NCBI RefSeq assembly: GCF_900142625.1
Contig: NZ_FRBN01000008.1
Location: forward strand, 1 to 64,000
Source: Roseovarius marisflavi
Lineage (GTDB): Bacteria; Pseudomonadota; Alphaproteobacteria; Rhodobacterales; Rhodobacteraceae
DNA: 64,000 bases
Direction: 5' to 3'
Made by a program: the position numbers and the translations under genes
The notes under the pieces: generated by a model
Database searches by the model: none
Told to the model about the DNA's origin: nothing
The model's input: only the letters and a program-made list of their open reading frames with translations
Part shown: piece by piece, positions 1 to 7,676 of the stretch
Numbering within the stretch: position 1 is the stretch's first letter
How the letters are laid out: each line of letters starts with the position of its first letter

Positions 1-647
1 TTGAACCGTCCCAGTCCGCTACGCTTCAATGTGGCGTGACGGGATCGGCGAATGGACCGTGTCGCCCGCAGATGTGCCAGCAACTCCTTCTTAAGTACGC
101 CACGCGTCTGGATAAACAGGCTTCGATAGATCGTCTCATGTGAGACCCGTTTATCTTCCTCATCAGGATGTTTGCGCATCAACCAGCCTGCAATTTGTTG
201 CGGGGACCATTTGCGCGTCAGCTTGGCTGATATCGCCCGACAGAGATAGACTTTGCCTGCCAACTTGCAGGGCTTTGGGCGGTGGGCACGGTCCCAGGCC
301 GCGGCATCTGAGGGCGCTGCACGGTAAAGTTTGGCGCCACCATTACGCCTGACCTCGCGACTGATTGTGGATGCAGGTCGCTTTAATGCTTGGGCAATTG
401 AACGCAGGGAGGCCTGCGCACGCAAGCCTCTGGATATCTCCTCTCGCTCGGCAAGTGTCAGAGCAAGCCGGGACCGGACGCGGTCCGGCGGGCGAATGCC
501 GCCACTGCGAGCAAGGAGCGGATAGATCGAAGACGACTCGCGATCAAACAGCCGCCCAATCGAACTCATCGACTCTCCGCGTTGCCAGCGATCCCAGATA
601 TCTGACTTCTGTTTGTCCGTGAAGAATATGCGGCGACGATACTTCAT
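1..647 (-). CDS. IS30-family transposase, 3' end outside the window
   Basis: The complement strand is open from an ATG at 647 to the window edge, about 215 codons, so the C-terminal part lies outside. The N-terminus begins MKYRRRIFFTDKQKSDIWD. Next comes a helix-turn-helix region that includes SLRSIAQALKRPASTISREV, typical of IS30 DNA-binding domains. It is followed by the IS30 signature SHETIYRSLF near residue 170 and TRGVLKKELLAHLRATRS. The protein would carry out DDE-type transposition of its own element. The catalytic core residues further downstream are not visible, so activity cannot be judged. A preceding GGAGTGATC could be a weak ribosome site. The element's terminal repeat probably lies within 650-705, but the partner end is not in the window. 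Confidence 0.88.
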   Translation of the reverse strand, partial: MKYRRRIFFTDKQKSDIWDRWQRGESMSSIGRLFDRESSSIYPLLARSGGIRPPDRVRSRLALTLAEREEISRGLRAQASLRSIAQALKRPASTISREVRRNGGAKLYRAAPSDAAAWDRAHRPKPCKLAGKVYLCRAISAKLTRKWSPQQIAGWLMRKHPDEEDKRVSHETIYRSLFIQTRGVLKKELLAHLRATRSIRRSRHATLKRSGLGRF

Positions 648-1216
648 GATGATCACTCCATCTCTCTCAAAAGATTAAAGTGTTGCATCGACCCGTTGAA
701 ACCGCCCCGCAACTCGGTCATCGGCTTCAATAAACTTGCTGCGCTGTGGATGAACGGCCGCTTTTCGTTCTGCGGCGCAGCTAACGATTTTAGGCGACCG
801 CATTTCTGCACTTGCGAGCGTCAGCGCAGGAGCACTTCCGCTAAGGGCTCGAGGCCGCCGTTCCGCCTCAAGCTGACCAACGACCGCTTCAGACTGTTGA
901 ATGTCCAACTATCAATACAACCTGCTGAAACGGGTGAATTATCTGCGCCTCAGGAATGTCTGCTTCCGGAACGCAGTCCAAACTCGACCCGCTGCATCGC
1001 CGCAAGGCAGCTCCGAGCCCTTTGTGGACACTCAGCCAAATTCGACCGCGCGCCACTCTCAGCCTATAACTCCCCTTAATCGCGCTTGAGCTAAAGCCAA
1101 TTCTACCAGTCTATCCCAGCCAATCTAATGATCCCCGATGTTGGGTGCTTTGTACTCGAAATTGCTGGGTGACGGTACGTCCGCCACCATTGTTGCCAGC
1201 TCTCTATAGCTGATCT
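648..1216. other. Non-coding flank of the IS30 element
   Basis: No convincing gene is seen. Short ORFs in several frames have no recognisable motifs. The first about 50 bases (AGTGTTGCATCGACCCGTTG near 678) may include the IS30 terminal inverted repeat, but this cannot be proved without the other end. The rest (about 700-1080) is GC-rich text with repeated GAACGGCCGCTTT/GCGGCGCAG-like words, resembling decayed dispersed intergenic sequence of this bacterial family. That resemblance is an impression, not a match. Confidence 0.4.
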
Positions 1217-1852
1217 ATGCTTCGGAGCATGCGCTGTCTTGTAATCCTGGTCTGGTTGTTCCTTGCACCACAAGCTTGGGCGAGTGGAGCGTGGGAGGAG
1301 TTTTGGTCCGCCGACGGCACGATCATCCGCGGATGGTTGGCAACGCCCGAGGATGACGGGCCGCATGCCGCCGTCGTGATGATGCATAGCTGCTTCGGTC
1401 TAGTTGAGGGGGCGGACGAACTGGCGGCCCATGATAAGGCATGGGCGGATATTCTGACCGATGGCGGCTATGTCGTCCTTGCGGTCGATAGCTACACACC
1501 GCGGGGCGCAGGCTCCTTGTGCCAGGAGAGAGACCGCCCGGTCCTCGCCCGTGCTGAGCGGCCTTGGGATGCGATAGGCGGGCTCCAGTTCTTGCAGGAG
1601 CGATCCGATGTGATCGACGACAAAATCGCCATCATGGGCTGGTCGAACGGGGCGATCAGCTTGCTCTGGACAGTCAGAGATGGTGCCAGCGCCGCCACCG
1701 CGCTGGATGGGCCCGATTTCCGCACGGCTGTCGGATATTATCCCCTGTGCAATGACGTCCTGAGCCGCATGGACAACTACTTGCCGAGGATACCAGTCCT
1801 GATCCAGATCGGTGCCGATGATGACTGGACGGACCCCGAAAAGAAAATATAG
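1217..1852 (+). pseudogene. Dienelactone hydrolase family protein, 3'-truncated
   Basis: This 211-residue product has a signal-like N-terminus (LVILVWLFLAPQAWASG). The alpha/beta-hydrolase part includes the strand and turn AAVVMMHSCFGL, a nucleophile-elbow-like MGWSNGA and a late QIGADDDWTDP, which should carry the acid residue. The sequence stops with PEKKI immediately after that segment. Family members normally continue for roughly 60-80 more residues and contain the catalytic His, so the 3' part is missing. No matching continuation was recognised elsewhere in the window. The break at about 1842 coincides with the change from GC-rich host-like sequence to the satellite region, suggesting a deletion or insertion junction. 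An alternative start lies at 1229. Confidence 0.65.
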
Positions 1853-2225
1853 ATTTGATGGTTTCTGCTGCCTCCTGATAGTCAGATTCCTTCACAATCA
1901 GGCAATCGTGCAAAGGCCAAGCTGGTATCCGATGTGGCTAACGACGGACAGAAGGGCGCGACTAGATGACTATAGATTGCACAATTAGCGTAAAATATGA
2001 AATAGCGACTGCCCTCCTGTCGAGTTTGCCGATCAGTCCGCGGTAATGGCGCGCTTTTCTCAATGTGCTTGCGGCCAATCAAACCAGCAATGCTATCGGT
2101 GCGCAGTCGAGTTCGTTATCCATGAGATCGGGTGGAATCCGGGTTGCGAATGCTTTTGCCAAGGAAAGCCATTTTGCGGGAAGGGTTGTGGTTCAATCCG
2201 AGATGAATGGGCCACGGCTTTTGCG
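1853..2225. other. Junction region without a confident gene
   Basis: This lower-GC stretch lies between the truncated hydrolase and the first satellite gene. The frame of the next gene is open upstream to 2046, but that extension is a run of Cys-rich peptide (CACGQSNQQC, CECFCQGKPFC) without a family resemblance. It is probably non-coding. No integrase, attachment repeat or tRNA could be recognised here. Confidence 0.35.
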
Positions 2226-2819
2226 ATGGCTGATGCACCCCATGCGGAACTCGCGCGTCAAAGATGGATCAGTCGAGGCCAAATTCTAAAAACAATCTGG
2301 CTTTGTCCCGTAGAAGGGCCAGCGGTTGATATTACCGATCAGGTCATGTCTGGTCGCTTACTTCGCAGCGGCGAAAGTTATGGTTATTTGTTTGAGCCTG
2401 ACGCTCAAAAAGCAGCATTAGCCCTTATTGATGAAGTCGAAACGGATCCCATCAGTTTCGATGCTGCACTTCATTTGGTGTCAGAGGAAATAAGGCTAGG
2501 CAAAGCGGTTCCTTATGCGCTGCGCGACTGGGTCGCAGATGTCCTTGTCGGTAAATTGAAACGCCCGAAACTGAATGGGAAATATAAATCGGCAACTGAA
2601 AAGCGTGACAGGCTAATTGTTCAGCTGATCAAAGATGTCATGGAGGCAACCAATCTCAGCCCGACAAGCGGCCGACGTGAGCATGGGCAAAGCGCGTGCA
2701 ATGCGGTCGCAGACGGTCTGCAGTTGTCTAGGCTTCAGCCCGACAGCTACGAGTCGATAATAAAAATCTGGGGCCGTCGAAAGGACTTGTCGGGATTCAA
2801 TTCTCTCGAGCGTGTGTAA
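2226..2819 (+). CDS. Unknown satellite-associated protein
   Basis: This 197-residue protein (from the ATG at 2226; the frame is open to 2046) is not recognised. It is soluble and mainly helical in appearance, with no signal peptide or membrane segment. The middle contains EIRLGKAVPYALRDWVADVL. The C-terminal half has KLKRPKLNGKYKSATEKRDR and a run ending SIIKIWGRRKDLS, a pattern suggesting a helical protein that acts with nucleic acid or a phage regulator. That is inference only. It lies directly upstream of the alpA-like gene on the same strand, separated by about 85 bp. No clear ribosome site marks the chosen start, so the N-terminus is uncertain. Confidence 0.5.
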   Translation: MADAPHAELARQRWISRGQILKTIWLCPVEGPAVDITDQVMSGRLLRSGESYGYLFEPDAQKAALALIDEVETDPISFDAALHLVSEEIRLGKAVPYALRDWVADVLVGKLKRPKLNGKYKSATEKRDRLIVQLIKDVMEATNLSPTSGRREHGQSACNAVADGLQLSRLQPDSYESIIKIWGRRKDLSGFNSLERV

Positions 2820-2903
2820 AAACAGGTCGTAGATACTACAAACGACAGCGTCAAAAGTGGGTTTTACGTTGGCTTCAATCGCAACCGATTGGAGTGAATT
2901 GTA

Positions 2904-3092
2904 ATGCCCGAGACCTACCTGTCCGACCTTCAGCTTTCAGCCCGCTATGGCGTCCATCGCACAACGCCTTGGCGCTGGTACAACGACGACGAGACTTTCC
3001 CCAAGCCAGTGAAGCTGTCGCCAGGCTGCACGCGCTGGAAACTGTCTGAACTTGAAACGTGGGAAGCCAACAAGGCTTCCAGCGTCGCCTAA
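2904..3092 (+). CDS. AlpA-type excisionase/transcription regulator
   Basis: This 62-residue protein has the winged-helix layout of AlpA/MerR-like excisionases. LSDLQLSARYGVHRTTPWRW forms the helix-turn-helix and FPKPVKLSPGCTRWKLSELE the wing and following helix. AlpA-like proteins in P4-type satellites and phage-inducible islands control integrase/excision genes and satellite promoters. The start at 2904 is supported by GGAGTGA seven bases upstream. Its position just before the primase-like and helicase-like genes matches the usual order in Gram-negative phage satellites. No integrase is present beside it, so the integration module appears lost or is outside the element's remaining part. Confidence 0.85.
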   Translation: MPETYLSDLQLSARYGVHRTTPWRWYNDDETFPKPVKLSPGCTRWKLSELETWEANKASSVA

Positions 3093-3097
3093 GAAAA

Positions 3098-3122
3098 AGC
3101 CCCGCCATTTCTGGACGGGGCT
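3098..3122 (-). terminator. Hairpin behind alpA, terminator polarity on the minus strand
   Basis: AGCCCCG (3098-3104) pairs with CGGGGCT (3116-3122), and inner CCA/TGG pairs extend the stem. On the plus strand the hairpin is preceded by A5 and not followed by T residues. Read on the minus strand it is followed by TTTTTCTT, so it would stop leftward transcription best. Since alpA is rightward, this may insulate it from antisense transcripts. Confidence 0.55.
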
Positions 3123-3191
3123 AAGGCATCTGTTTCTAACAAATTCACGATAGCCTTTCCCGTCCTCTGGCGCAATCAAAGAGGAAAAACC

Positions 3192-4088
3192 GTGACTGAA
3201 GCTGAACGAATTACCCGCGCATTAAATGGACACTGGTATGGCCGCTATGGTGTGGCCTTCTGCCCAGCTCATCGTAATACCCGCACTCCAGCCCTAAGCA
3301 TCAGAGAAGCCGAGGACGGACGCTTTCTGGCCCACTGCCATGCTGGCTGTGCCTTCTTGGCTATACTGGGGGCCCTACGTGGCTCAGGTATGGTGGAGGG
3401 CAGCGGAAACTACACTCCGCCAAGCACCACAAATCTGGCAAAAATCCGTGCCACAGAGGAAACCAAGGCCGTCAAGCGTGAAGGTCAAGCTCTTGGGCTG
3501 TGGCGTAAGGCGCTGCCGATTAACGGCACCATCGCCGAAACCTATTTGCGTTCACGTGGAATCGTCTGCCAACTTCCGGATGTGCTACGGTTTCATCCGG
3601 AATGCTGGCACGGCCCGAGCGCAAAGCGTTTGCCCGCGATGGTGGCACGGGTGGAAGGCTGCAAGCGAGTAGCTGTGCACCGCACCTACCTGCGCTCTGA
3701 TGGTACGGGCAAAGCGGCGGTTGAACCCGCCAAAGCCATGCTGGGAGCTGTCGCTGGCGGTGCCGTGAGGCTCACGGATGCGCCAGGGCCGCTTGTAGTG
3801 GCTGAGGGCATCGAAACCGCTCTGAGCCTTGCAAGCGGACTTCTGCGCTACCCCGCGACTATCTGGGCGGCGCTTTCGACGTCTGGCATTCGCGGGATGC
3901 GACTTCCGTCTCGACCGGGGCGGCTGACCATCGCCCCCGATGGCGATGAACCGGGCCGGATCGCGGCCCATGCTCTGGCCGAGCGCGCGCAGGCCCTCGG
4001 CTGGCAGGTTTCACTTTTGCCCATCCCTGATGGCCGCGACTGGAACGATATTCTGAAAATGGAAGGCGAGTTGCATGACCGCTCCTGA
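3192..4088 (+). CDS. CHC2/Toprim primase-like protein of a phage satellite
   Basis: This 298-residue protein starts at GTG, supported by GAGGA nine bases upstream. An N-terminal zinc-binding pattern is formed by C24, H27, C49 and C53 (FCPAH ... HCHAGC), as in DnaG-type primases. A Toprim domain follows, with LVVAEGIETALSL (acidic E205) and TIAPDGDEPGRIAA (D250, D252). Such proteins make RNA primers for satellite or phage replication in the cytoplasm. The next gene, a DUF3987 helicase-like protein, overlaps it by 14 bases, so the two are very probably translated together as a primase-helicase pair. All motif residues are present, so the protein could still be active. Confidence 0.8.
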   Translation: MTEAERITRALNGHWYGRYGVAFCPAHRNTRTPALSIREAEDGRFLAHCHAGCAFLAILGALRGSGMVEGSGNYTPPSTTNLAKIRATEETKAVKREGQALGLWRKALPINGTIAETYLRSRGIVCQLPDVLRFHPECWHGPSAKRLPAMVARVEGCKRVAVHRTYLRSDGTGKAAVEPAKAMLGAVAGGAVRLTDAPGPLVVAEGIETALSLASGLLRYPATIWAALSTSGIRGMRLPSRPGRLTIAPDGDEPGRIAAHALAERAQALGWQVSLLPIPDGRDWNDILKMEGELHDRS

Positions 4089-5571
4089 ACCAATCCCATT
4101 CAAGCCTGAATGGCCCGACCCTGCACCGCGCCTTCTGCGTTCCAATTTGCCCCCCGCCCCGGCCTTGCCTCTGCAAGAGGTGTTGGGGCCCCGTATGGCA
4201 CATTGGGTATTGAATGCCGCCGAAGCCAAGAGTGCTCCACCTGACTACGTGTTCGGGGCGCTGCTGACAGTAGTAGCATCAATCATCGGCAACACCCGCT
4301 GGGTTTCCCCCTGGAAGGGCTGGGTCGAACCGCCTGTCATCTGGACCATATGCATCGGCCTGCCCAGCGCCGGAAAAAGCCCGGGAATTGACGCAATGTT
4401 GCAGCCATTGCGACAAGCCGAACGCCCGTTGCGCGAGGCGGCAGAAGCAAAGCACAAGACATGGGATGAAAAGGCCGAAGTTGCCACGCTGCGCGAACAG
4501 GCGTGGAAAGACTCTGTGAAAAAAGCGATCAAGGATGGCGTTACGCCGCCAGACAGGCCAGAGGGCTGCGACCCTGGTCCGGCACCGCATACCCCCCGGC
4601 TGGTGGTGAACGACGCCACTATTGAACGCTTGGGCGCGATACTGGCGCAGCAACCACGCGGCACCCTGCAAATGCGTGACGAACTGGCCGGTTTTCTGGA
4701 AGGGATGCAGCGTTATTCCGGTGGCGGCTCGGATCGTCCATTTTGGTTGGAAGCCTATGGTGGCCGCGGTTTCACGGTCGAACGCATGGGCCGTGAACCG
4801 CTGACAATTGACCGGCTCAGCATTGGCGTGATGGGGGGCATCCAACCCGACCGGCTGAAAGGCCTCTTGTTCAAGTCGGCTGATGACGGGCTTTTGGCGC
4901 GCTTTCTCCCCATCTGGCCAGACCCTGCGCCATTGCGCCGTCCAGCTATCTGGGTCGATGAAAGTTTAATGGAAACCACACTGGAGCGCCTTCTGACGCT
5001 TGATTTTGTGGCCGATGAAATGGGCGAGACAAATCCACGCTTCCTGCATTTCACGGATGGCGCGCAAAACCTGATGGATGATTTCCGGGCTGCGGCGCGA
5101 GGCTGGGAGCAACAAGCCGAAGGGCTGATGCTGTCCTTCCTTGGCAAGTTGCCCGGACTGGCTGCACGGCTGGCGCTGGTTTTGGCCTATCTCGACTGGG
5201 CTGCCGAAGGGGCTGAGGAGCCTCACGAAATCACGGTCGAGAATTTCGGGCGCGCAGCTCATCTTGTTGAAGCCTACTTCGTGCCCATGGCGCGCCGGGC
5301 ATATGCCGACGCAGCGGTGTCCAAAGACGAACGCGCGGCACGTCGCATCGTCGCAAGCATTCGGGAAAAAGGTTGGGCGCGGTTCACGTCGCGTGACGTG
5401 CAGCGCCTCGATCGCTTGGGACTACAAAAGATAGCGGAAATCGACCCGGCGCTGGCAATGCTGGAAGAGGATGATTGTATCCGCGCCATTTCCCAGCCAG
5501 CCCCCCCGCAAGGCGGCAGACCGCAGCGGCTCTTTCTTGTGAACCCGGCGCTTCATGGGGGCGGAAAATGA
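4075..5571 (+). CDS. DUF3987 family helicase-like protein
   Basis: This 498-residue protein has the Walker A-like motif GLPSAGKSP (about 95-103, Lys101) characteristic of DUF3987. A conserved RDELAGFLEGM follows, and a basic C-terminal region (AARRIVASIREKGW) resembles a winged helix. DUF3987 proteins accompany primase-like Toprim proteins in phages and satellites and are thought to be replicative ATPases/helicases; that role is known only by association. The start at 4075 overlaps the end of the primase-like gene and has GAAGGCGAG upstream. Length is normal and no frameshift is visible. The stop overlaps the next start as ATGA. Confidence 0.8.
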   Translation: MTAPEPIPFKPEWPDPAPRLLRSNLPPAPALPLQEVLGPRMAHWVLNAAEAKSAPPDYVFGALLTVVASIIGNTRWVSPWKGWVEPPVIWTICIGLPSAGKSPGIDAMLQPLRQAERPLREAAEAKHKTWDEKAEVATLREQAWKDSVKKAIKDGVTPPDRPEGCDPGPAPHTPRLVVNDATIERLGAILAQQPRGTLQMRDELAGFLEGMQRYSGGGSDRPFWLEAYGGRGFTVERMGREPLTIDRLSIGVMGGIQPDRLKGLLFKSADDGLLARFLPIWPDPAPLRRPAIWVDESLMETTLERLLTLDFVADEMGETNPRFLHFTDGAQNLMDDFRAAARGWEQQAEGLMLSFLGKLPGLAARLALVLAYLDWAAEGAEEPHEITVENFGRAAHLVEAYFVPMARRAYADAAVSKDERAARRIVASIREKGWARFTSRDVQRLDRLGLQKIAEIDPALAMLEEDDCIRAISQPAPPQGGRPQRLFLVNPALHGGGK

Positions 5572-5927
5572 CACAATGGCTGGCAGCCGCGAAGCGCGCA
5601 AGCGAGGCCGAGACAAAACTGACAGAACCGACAAAACCCAACCCAAGGCAGAAAGATAAGGGGGAGGATACTACCAAAAATGACGTTTTGTCAGTTTTGT
5701 CAGTTTTGTCTGAGGCAAACGAGACCACAGCAGCAAAAGTCACTCAGGCCGAGAGTGCAGAGACAGAGGCTTTCCCACATGGTGTTTCAGTCGCGGGCAG
5801 GCCGCTCACTTGGACGGGTCGCGTTGTATCGCTCCAGGAGTGGCGCCGACTGACACACTGGGAACGCAATGGACCCGGTGGACGGCGTTGGTGCGGCATC
5901 AAGCGCGCATGGGAGGACGAAGCGTGA
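5568..5927 (+). CDS. Small unknown protein, third gene of the replication operon
   Basis: This 119-residue product starts at the ATG overlapping the stop of the DUF3987 gene (ATGA), which argues for translational coupling. The first 60 residues are low-complexity and charged (KLTEPTKPNPRQKDKGEDTT), including a triple VLS repeat made by a 9-bp tandem repeat. The C-terminal part (SLQEWRRLTHWERNGPGGRR) looks ordered and basic. No family is recognised. The repeats could be protein sequence drift or DNA sites, for example a replication origin embedded in the gene; see the repeat entry. Confidence 0.5.
   Translation: MTQWLAAAKRASEAETKLTEPTKPNPRQKDKGEDTTKNDVLSVLSVLSEANETTAAKVTQAESAETEAFPHGVSVAGRPLTWTGRVVSLQEWRRLTHWERNGPGGRRWCGIKRAWEDEA
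5611..5711. repeat. 9-bp tandem repeats with a distal inverted copy (origin candidate)
   Basis: GTTTTGTCA occurs at 5685-5693 and 5694-5702, and as GTTTTGTCT at 5703-5711. The 13-mer AGACAAAACTGAC at 5611-5623 is the exact reverse complement of GTCAGTTTTGTCT at 5699-5711. A further related GACAAAACC lies near 5630. The arms are 75 bases apart. Placement immediately behind the primase/helicase genes resembles the iteron origins of phage-inducible islands, which lie close to their replication gene. The region also reads as codons of the 119-residue ORF, so coding repetition is the alternative. Confidence 0.5.
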
Positions 5928-6584
5928 CAGGCGGCAATCCTTGGTTACCAATATTGATGCCTTGGTGATTGGTGTCTGACGTCAGACAATCGTTAAACTC
6001 ATCGCTAGAACTGACGGTGTGGCGCGGATCTTTGATGTTCAATCAACCGTTTGGTGCGATCTAAAGGTTTTCACAGGATTATACCTTTACAGGGGCGATT
6101 GGTTGATAGGGCTTTGTCTTCTAACAAGTCCTATAATCGCTGCTGTATCGTTTGGTTTAATTGCAAAACGCAATAAAATATCAGGCGGGTCAAGCTCAAA
6201 CACACACAGGCCCGAAATATCCGAAGTTGTCGTTAGAGTGTTCGATAGCGGTCGTTTAAGTGTACGCAAATGATGTTCGCTACGTGCAACAAATGATGTT
6301 CGCTAATGTCCTGTAAGTCATTGACAACAAACAATGTTAGTCTGGAAAAACCGCCCGTTTGCCATGGCAAAACGCTGGCAAAGTTCTGCCAACCATAACC
6401 ATATATATCCCCCCTAACCCACCGCTGGGGAGATTTGAAAATTTGAAATTTTTGAAGATTAGAAGGCAACCTAGACGGCCCACAAAATAGGCCAGCCGAC
6501 ACAAGATATTGTGGGTCTCGACGTATTGTCCCATCATGTGATATATTATTGCCTATTGCATACTTTTTCTGGTGAGCGAGCAGG
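5928..6584. other. AT-richer spacer between replication and packaging genes
   Basis: Only one weak ORF is seen: GTG at 6019 to 6273, 84 residues, with a hydrophobic middle (LIGLCLLTSPIIAAVSFGLI). It could be a one-span membrane peptide, but there is no ribosome site or family match. A 16-bp direct repeat lies at 6267-6305. From 6310 to 6584 no gene is visible. The terS start at 6585 is preceded by GAGCAGG and an AT-rich segment (TGATATATTATTGCC) that could hold its promoter. Confidence 0.35.
6267..6305. repeat. 16-bp direct repeat, two copies
   Basis: CAAATGATGTTCGCTA is found at 6267-6282 and again at 6290-6305, identical, with start-to-start spacing of 23 bp (about two helical turns). This suggests binding of a dimer or two protomers of a regulator upstream of terS, or recent duplication. 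The stop codon of the weak ORF lies in the first copy. Confidence 0.6.
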
Positions 6585-7213
6585 ATGGCGAGAAAACCAG
6601 CGGCCCCAAAAAAGGCCCCAGCCAAAAAGCAAACACGAAAAGCGCCCGCCGGAAAGGCGGCTCAAAAGGCGCCCACAGGCCTCACAAAACAGCAAGAACA
6701 CTTCTGCCGGTCCTATGTCGTGCATCACAATGGGGCTAGGCCCGCAAGGGACGCAGGCTACAGTGCGAACACGGCCAGAGAGCAGGCATACGACCTCCTC
6801 ACAAATACTCACATTCAGCGGCTCATACAGAAGCTCCAGAAAGAATGCGCAGAACGACTGCAAATCGAGCAGGATCAGATTGCCGACCGCCTCTGGCGCA
6901 CAGTCACAGGCGACGTGAACGATCTGGTGCAGGTCAGCCTACCCTAGATGTCTCAGACACGCGCCTAGCTCTGTCTCACCCGCTGTATGACGGTGCCAAG
7001 CAGACGAAAGAGGGCGTGGAAATCAAAATCGCTGACCGGGGCAAGGCTCTCGACCAGCTCGCGCGCATTTTGGGCTTCTACAACGACAAGCTGGAGCTGA
7101 CAGCCTCGCAGGAGCTTCTTGATGCCGCGCGCCGGATCAATGCCAGCTCGCCGCCTCTCGATCCCGGTTACATGGCCAAGAACGCCGCGCGACTTGTTGA
7201 ACACGGCGACTGA
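6585..7213 (+). pseudogene. Phage terminase small subunit, frameshifted
   Basis: The first frame (6585-6947) has a lysine/alanine-rich leader and then the TerS DNA-binding region: LTKQQEHFCRSYVVHHNGAR, AGYSANTAREQAYDLL and ADRLWRTVTGDVNDLVQVS. It hits a stop at 6945-6947. The continuation is in another frame from about 6945 to 7213, with VSDTRLALSHPLYDGAKQT, GVEIKIADRGKALDQLARIL and GFYNDKLEL, the typical TerS oligomerisation end. Family members usually have a Cys-rich zinc-ribbon insert between these halves. It is absent here, so an internal deletion plus frameshift is likely. TerS redirects or starts DNA packaging; satellites often encode it without a full capsid set. The gene is probably inactive. 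Confidence 0.75.
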
Positions 7214-7326
7214 TGGCGACCAAGCGGGGTGAAGCAAACTACCATCAATCAGGTGCTACACCACCACCCCCTATGTGCGCGCAATTTGAAGAACTGAAAA
7301 GGCGAAGTCAGACGAGATTCTGGTAG
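7213..7326 (+). pseudogene. Remnant ORF coupled to terS, cut by an IS3 remnant
   Basis: An ATG at 7213 overlaps the terS stop as TGATG, a normal translational-coupling arrangement. The product starts MATKRGEANYHQSGATPPPP and runs to a stop at 7324-7326 after 37 residues. The last about 8 codons lie inside the IS3-related sequence, so the original downstream gene was lost when that element arrived. Its position after terS suggests a large terminase subunit or another packaging gene, but 29 residues are too few to decide. Confidence 0.45.
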
Positions 7327-7605
7327 CCTAAGGTTGCGTCTGCGTCTTGATGCATCGTGATCCATTTGTTCAGCGTCGACAACCCGACGCCTAAATCTGA
7401 CGCCAACTGCTTACGCATCAGCCCACTTTTCAACGCGATCCGCACCGCATCTTGGCGGAATTCGTCCGTCCGTTTCAGTCCCATAGTTTGTCTTCTTTGT
7501 CGCAGTAAATACTATCAAAGGCGCGGCCTCAAACCGCGACAGATCCACCTTCGTCCCGCACAGCGATCGGATGCACAGCCCACAAAGGCTGGACAAATGA
7601 CCGCA
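7303..7605 (-). mobile_element. IS3-family insertion sequence remnant
   Basis: Only the orfA end of an IS3-type element remains: 5' leader (about 7485-7605, containing TGTCCAGCCTTTGTGGGCTG on the minus strand) and the first part of orfA. There is no orfB with DDE motifs in the window. The right edge against the satellite ORF lies near 7303 and the other edge near 7605; neither border was confirmed by a target duplication. The remnant separates the satellite from the catabolic island. Confidence 0.55.
7308..7484 (-). pseudogene. IS3-family transposase OrfA, truncated
   Basis: This 58-residue ORF begins MGLKRTDEFRQDAVRIALKS and continues with RKQLASDLGVGLSTLNKWI, the canonical helix-turn-helix of IS3 OrfA (HTH_Tnp_1). 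Normal OrfA is about 90-100 residues with a leucine zipper after the HTH; here the sequence ends GYQNLV soon after it. The protein would bind IS ends but lacks the dimerisation part and the catalytic OrfB, so it is not functional. Confidence 0.75.
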
Positions 7606-7676
7606 ACATACTTCTATACGTACCGCAAAATAATTCCTCTAAAAAATAGGAGCCGTCCACAAATTACAATACCCCG

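Noticed and set aside
2046..2225. Cys-rich N-terminal extension of the first satellite gene
   Set aside because: Clusters of cysteines looked like a zinc domain, but spacing is irregular, there is no ribosome site and the sequence resembles junction DNA.
5685..5711. Tandem repeats as a CRISPR-like array
   Set aside because: Units are 9 bp, directly adjacent, without spacers; no cas gene nearby.
6019..6273. 84-codon ORF with a hydrophobic segment
   Set aside because: GTG start without a ribosome site and no family; kept only as a remark in the spacer entry.
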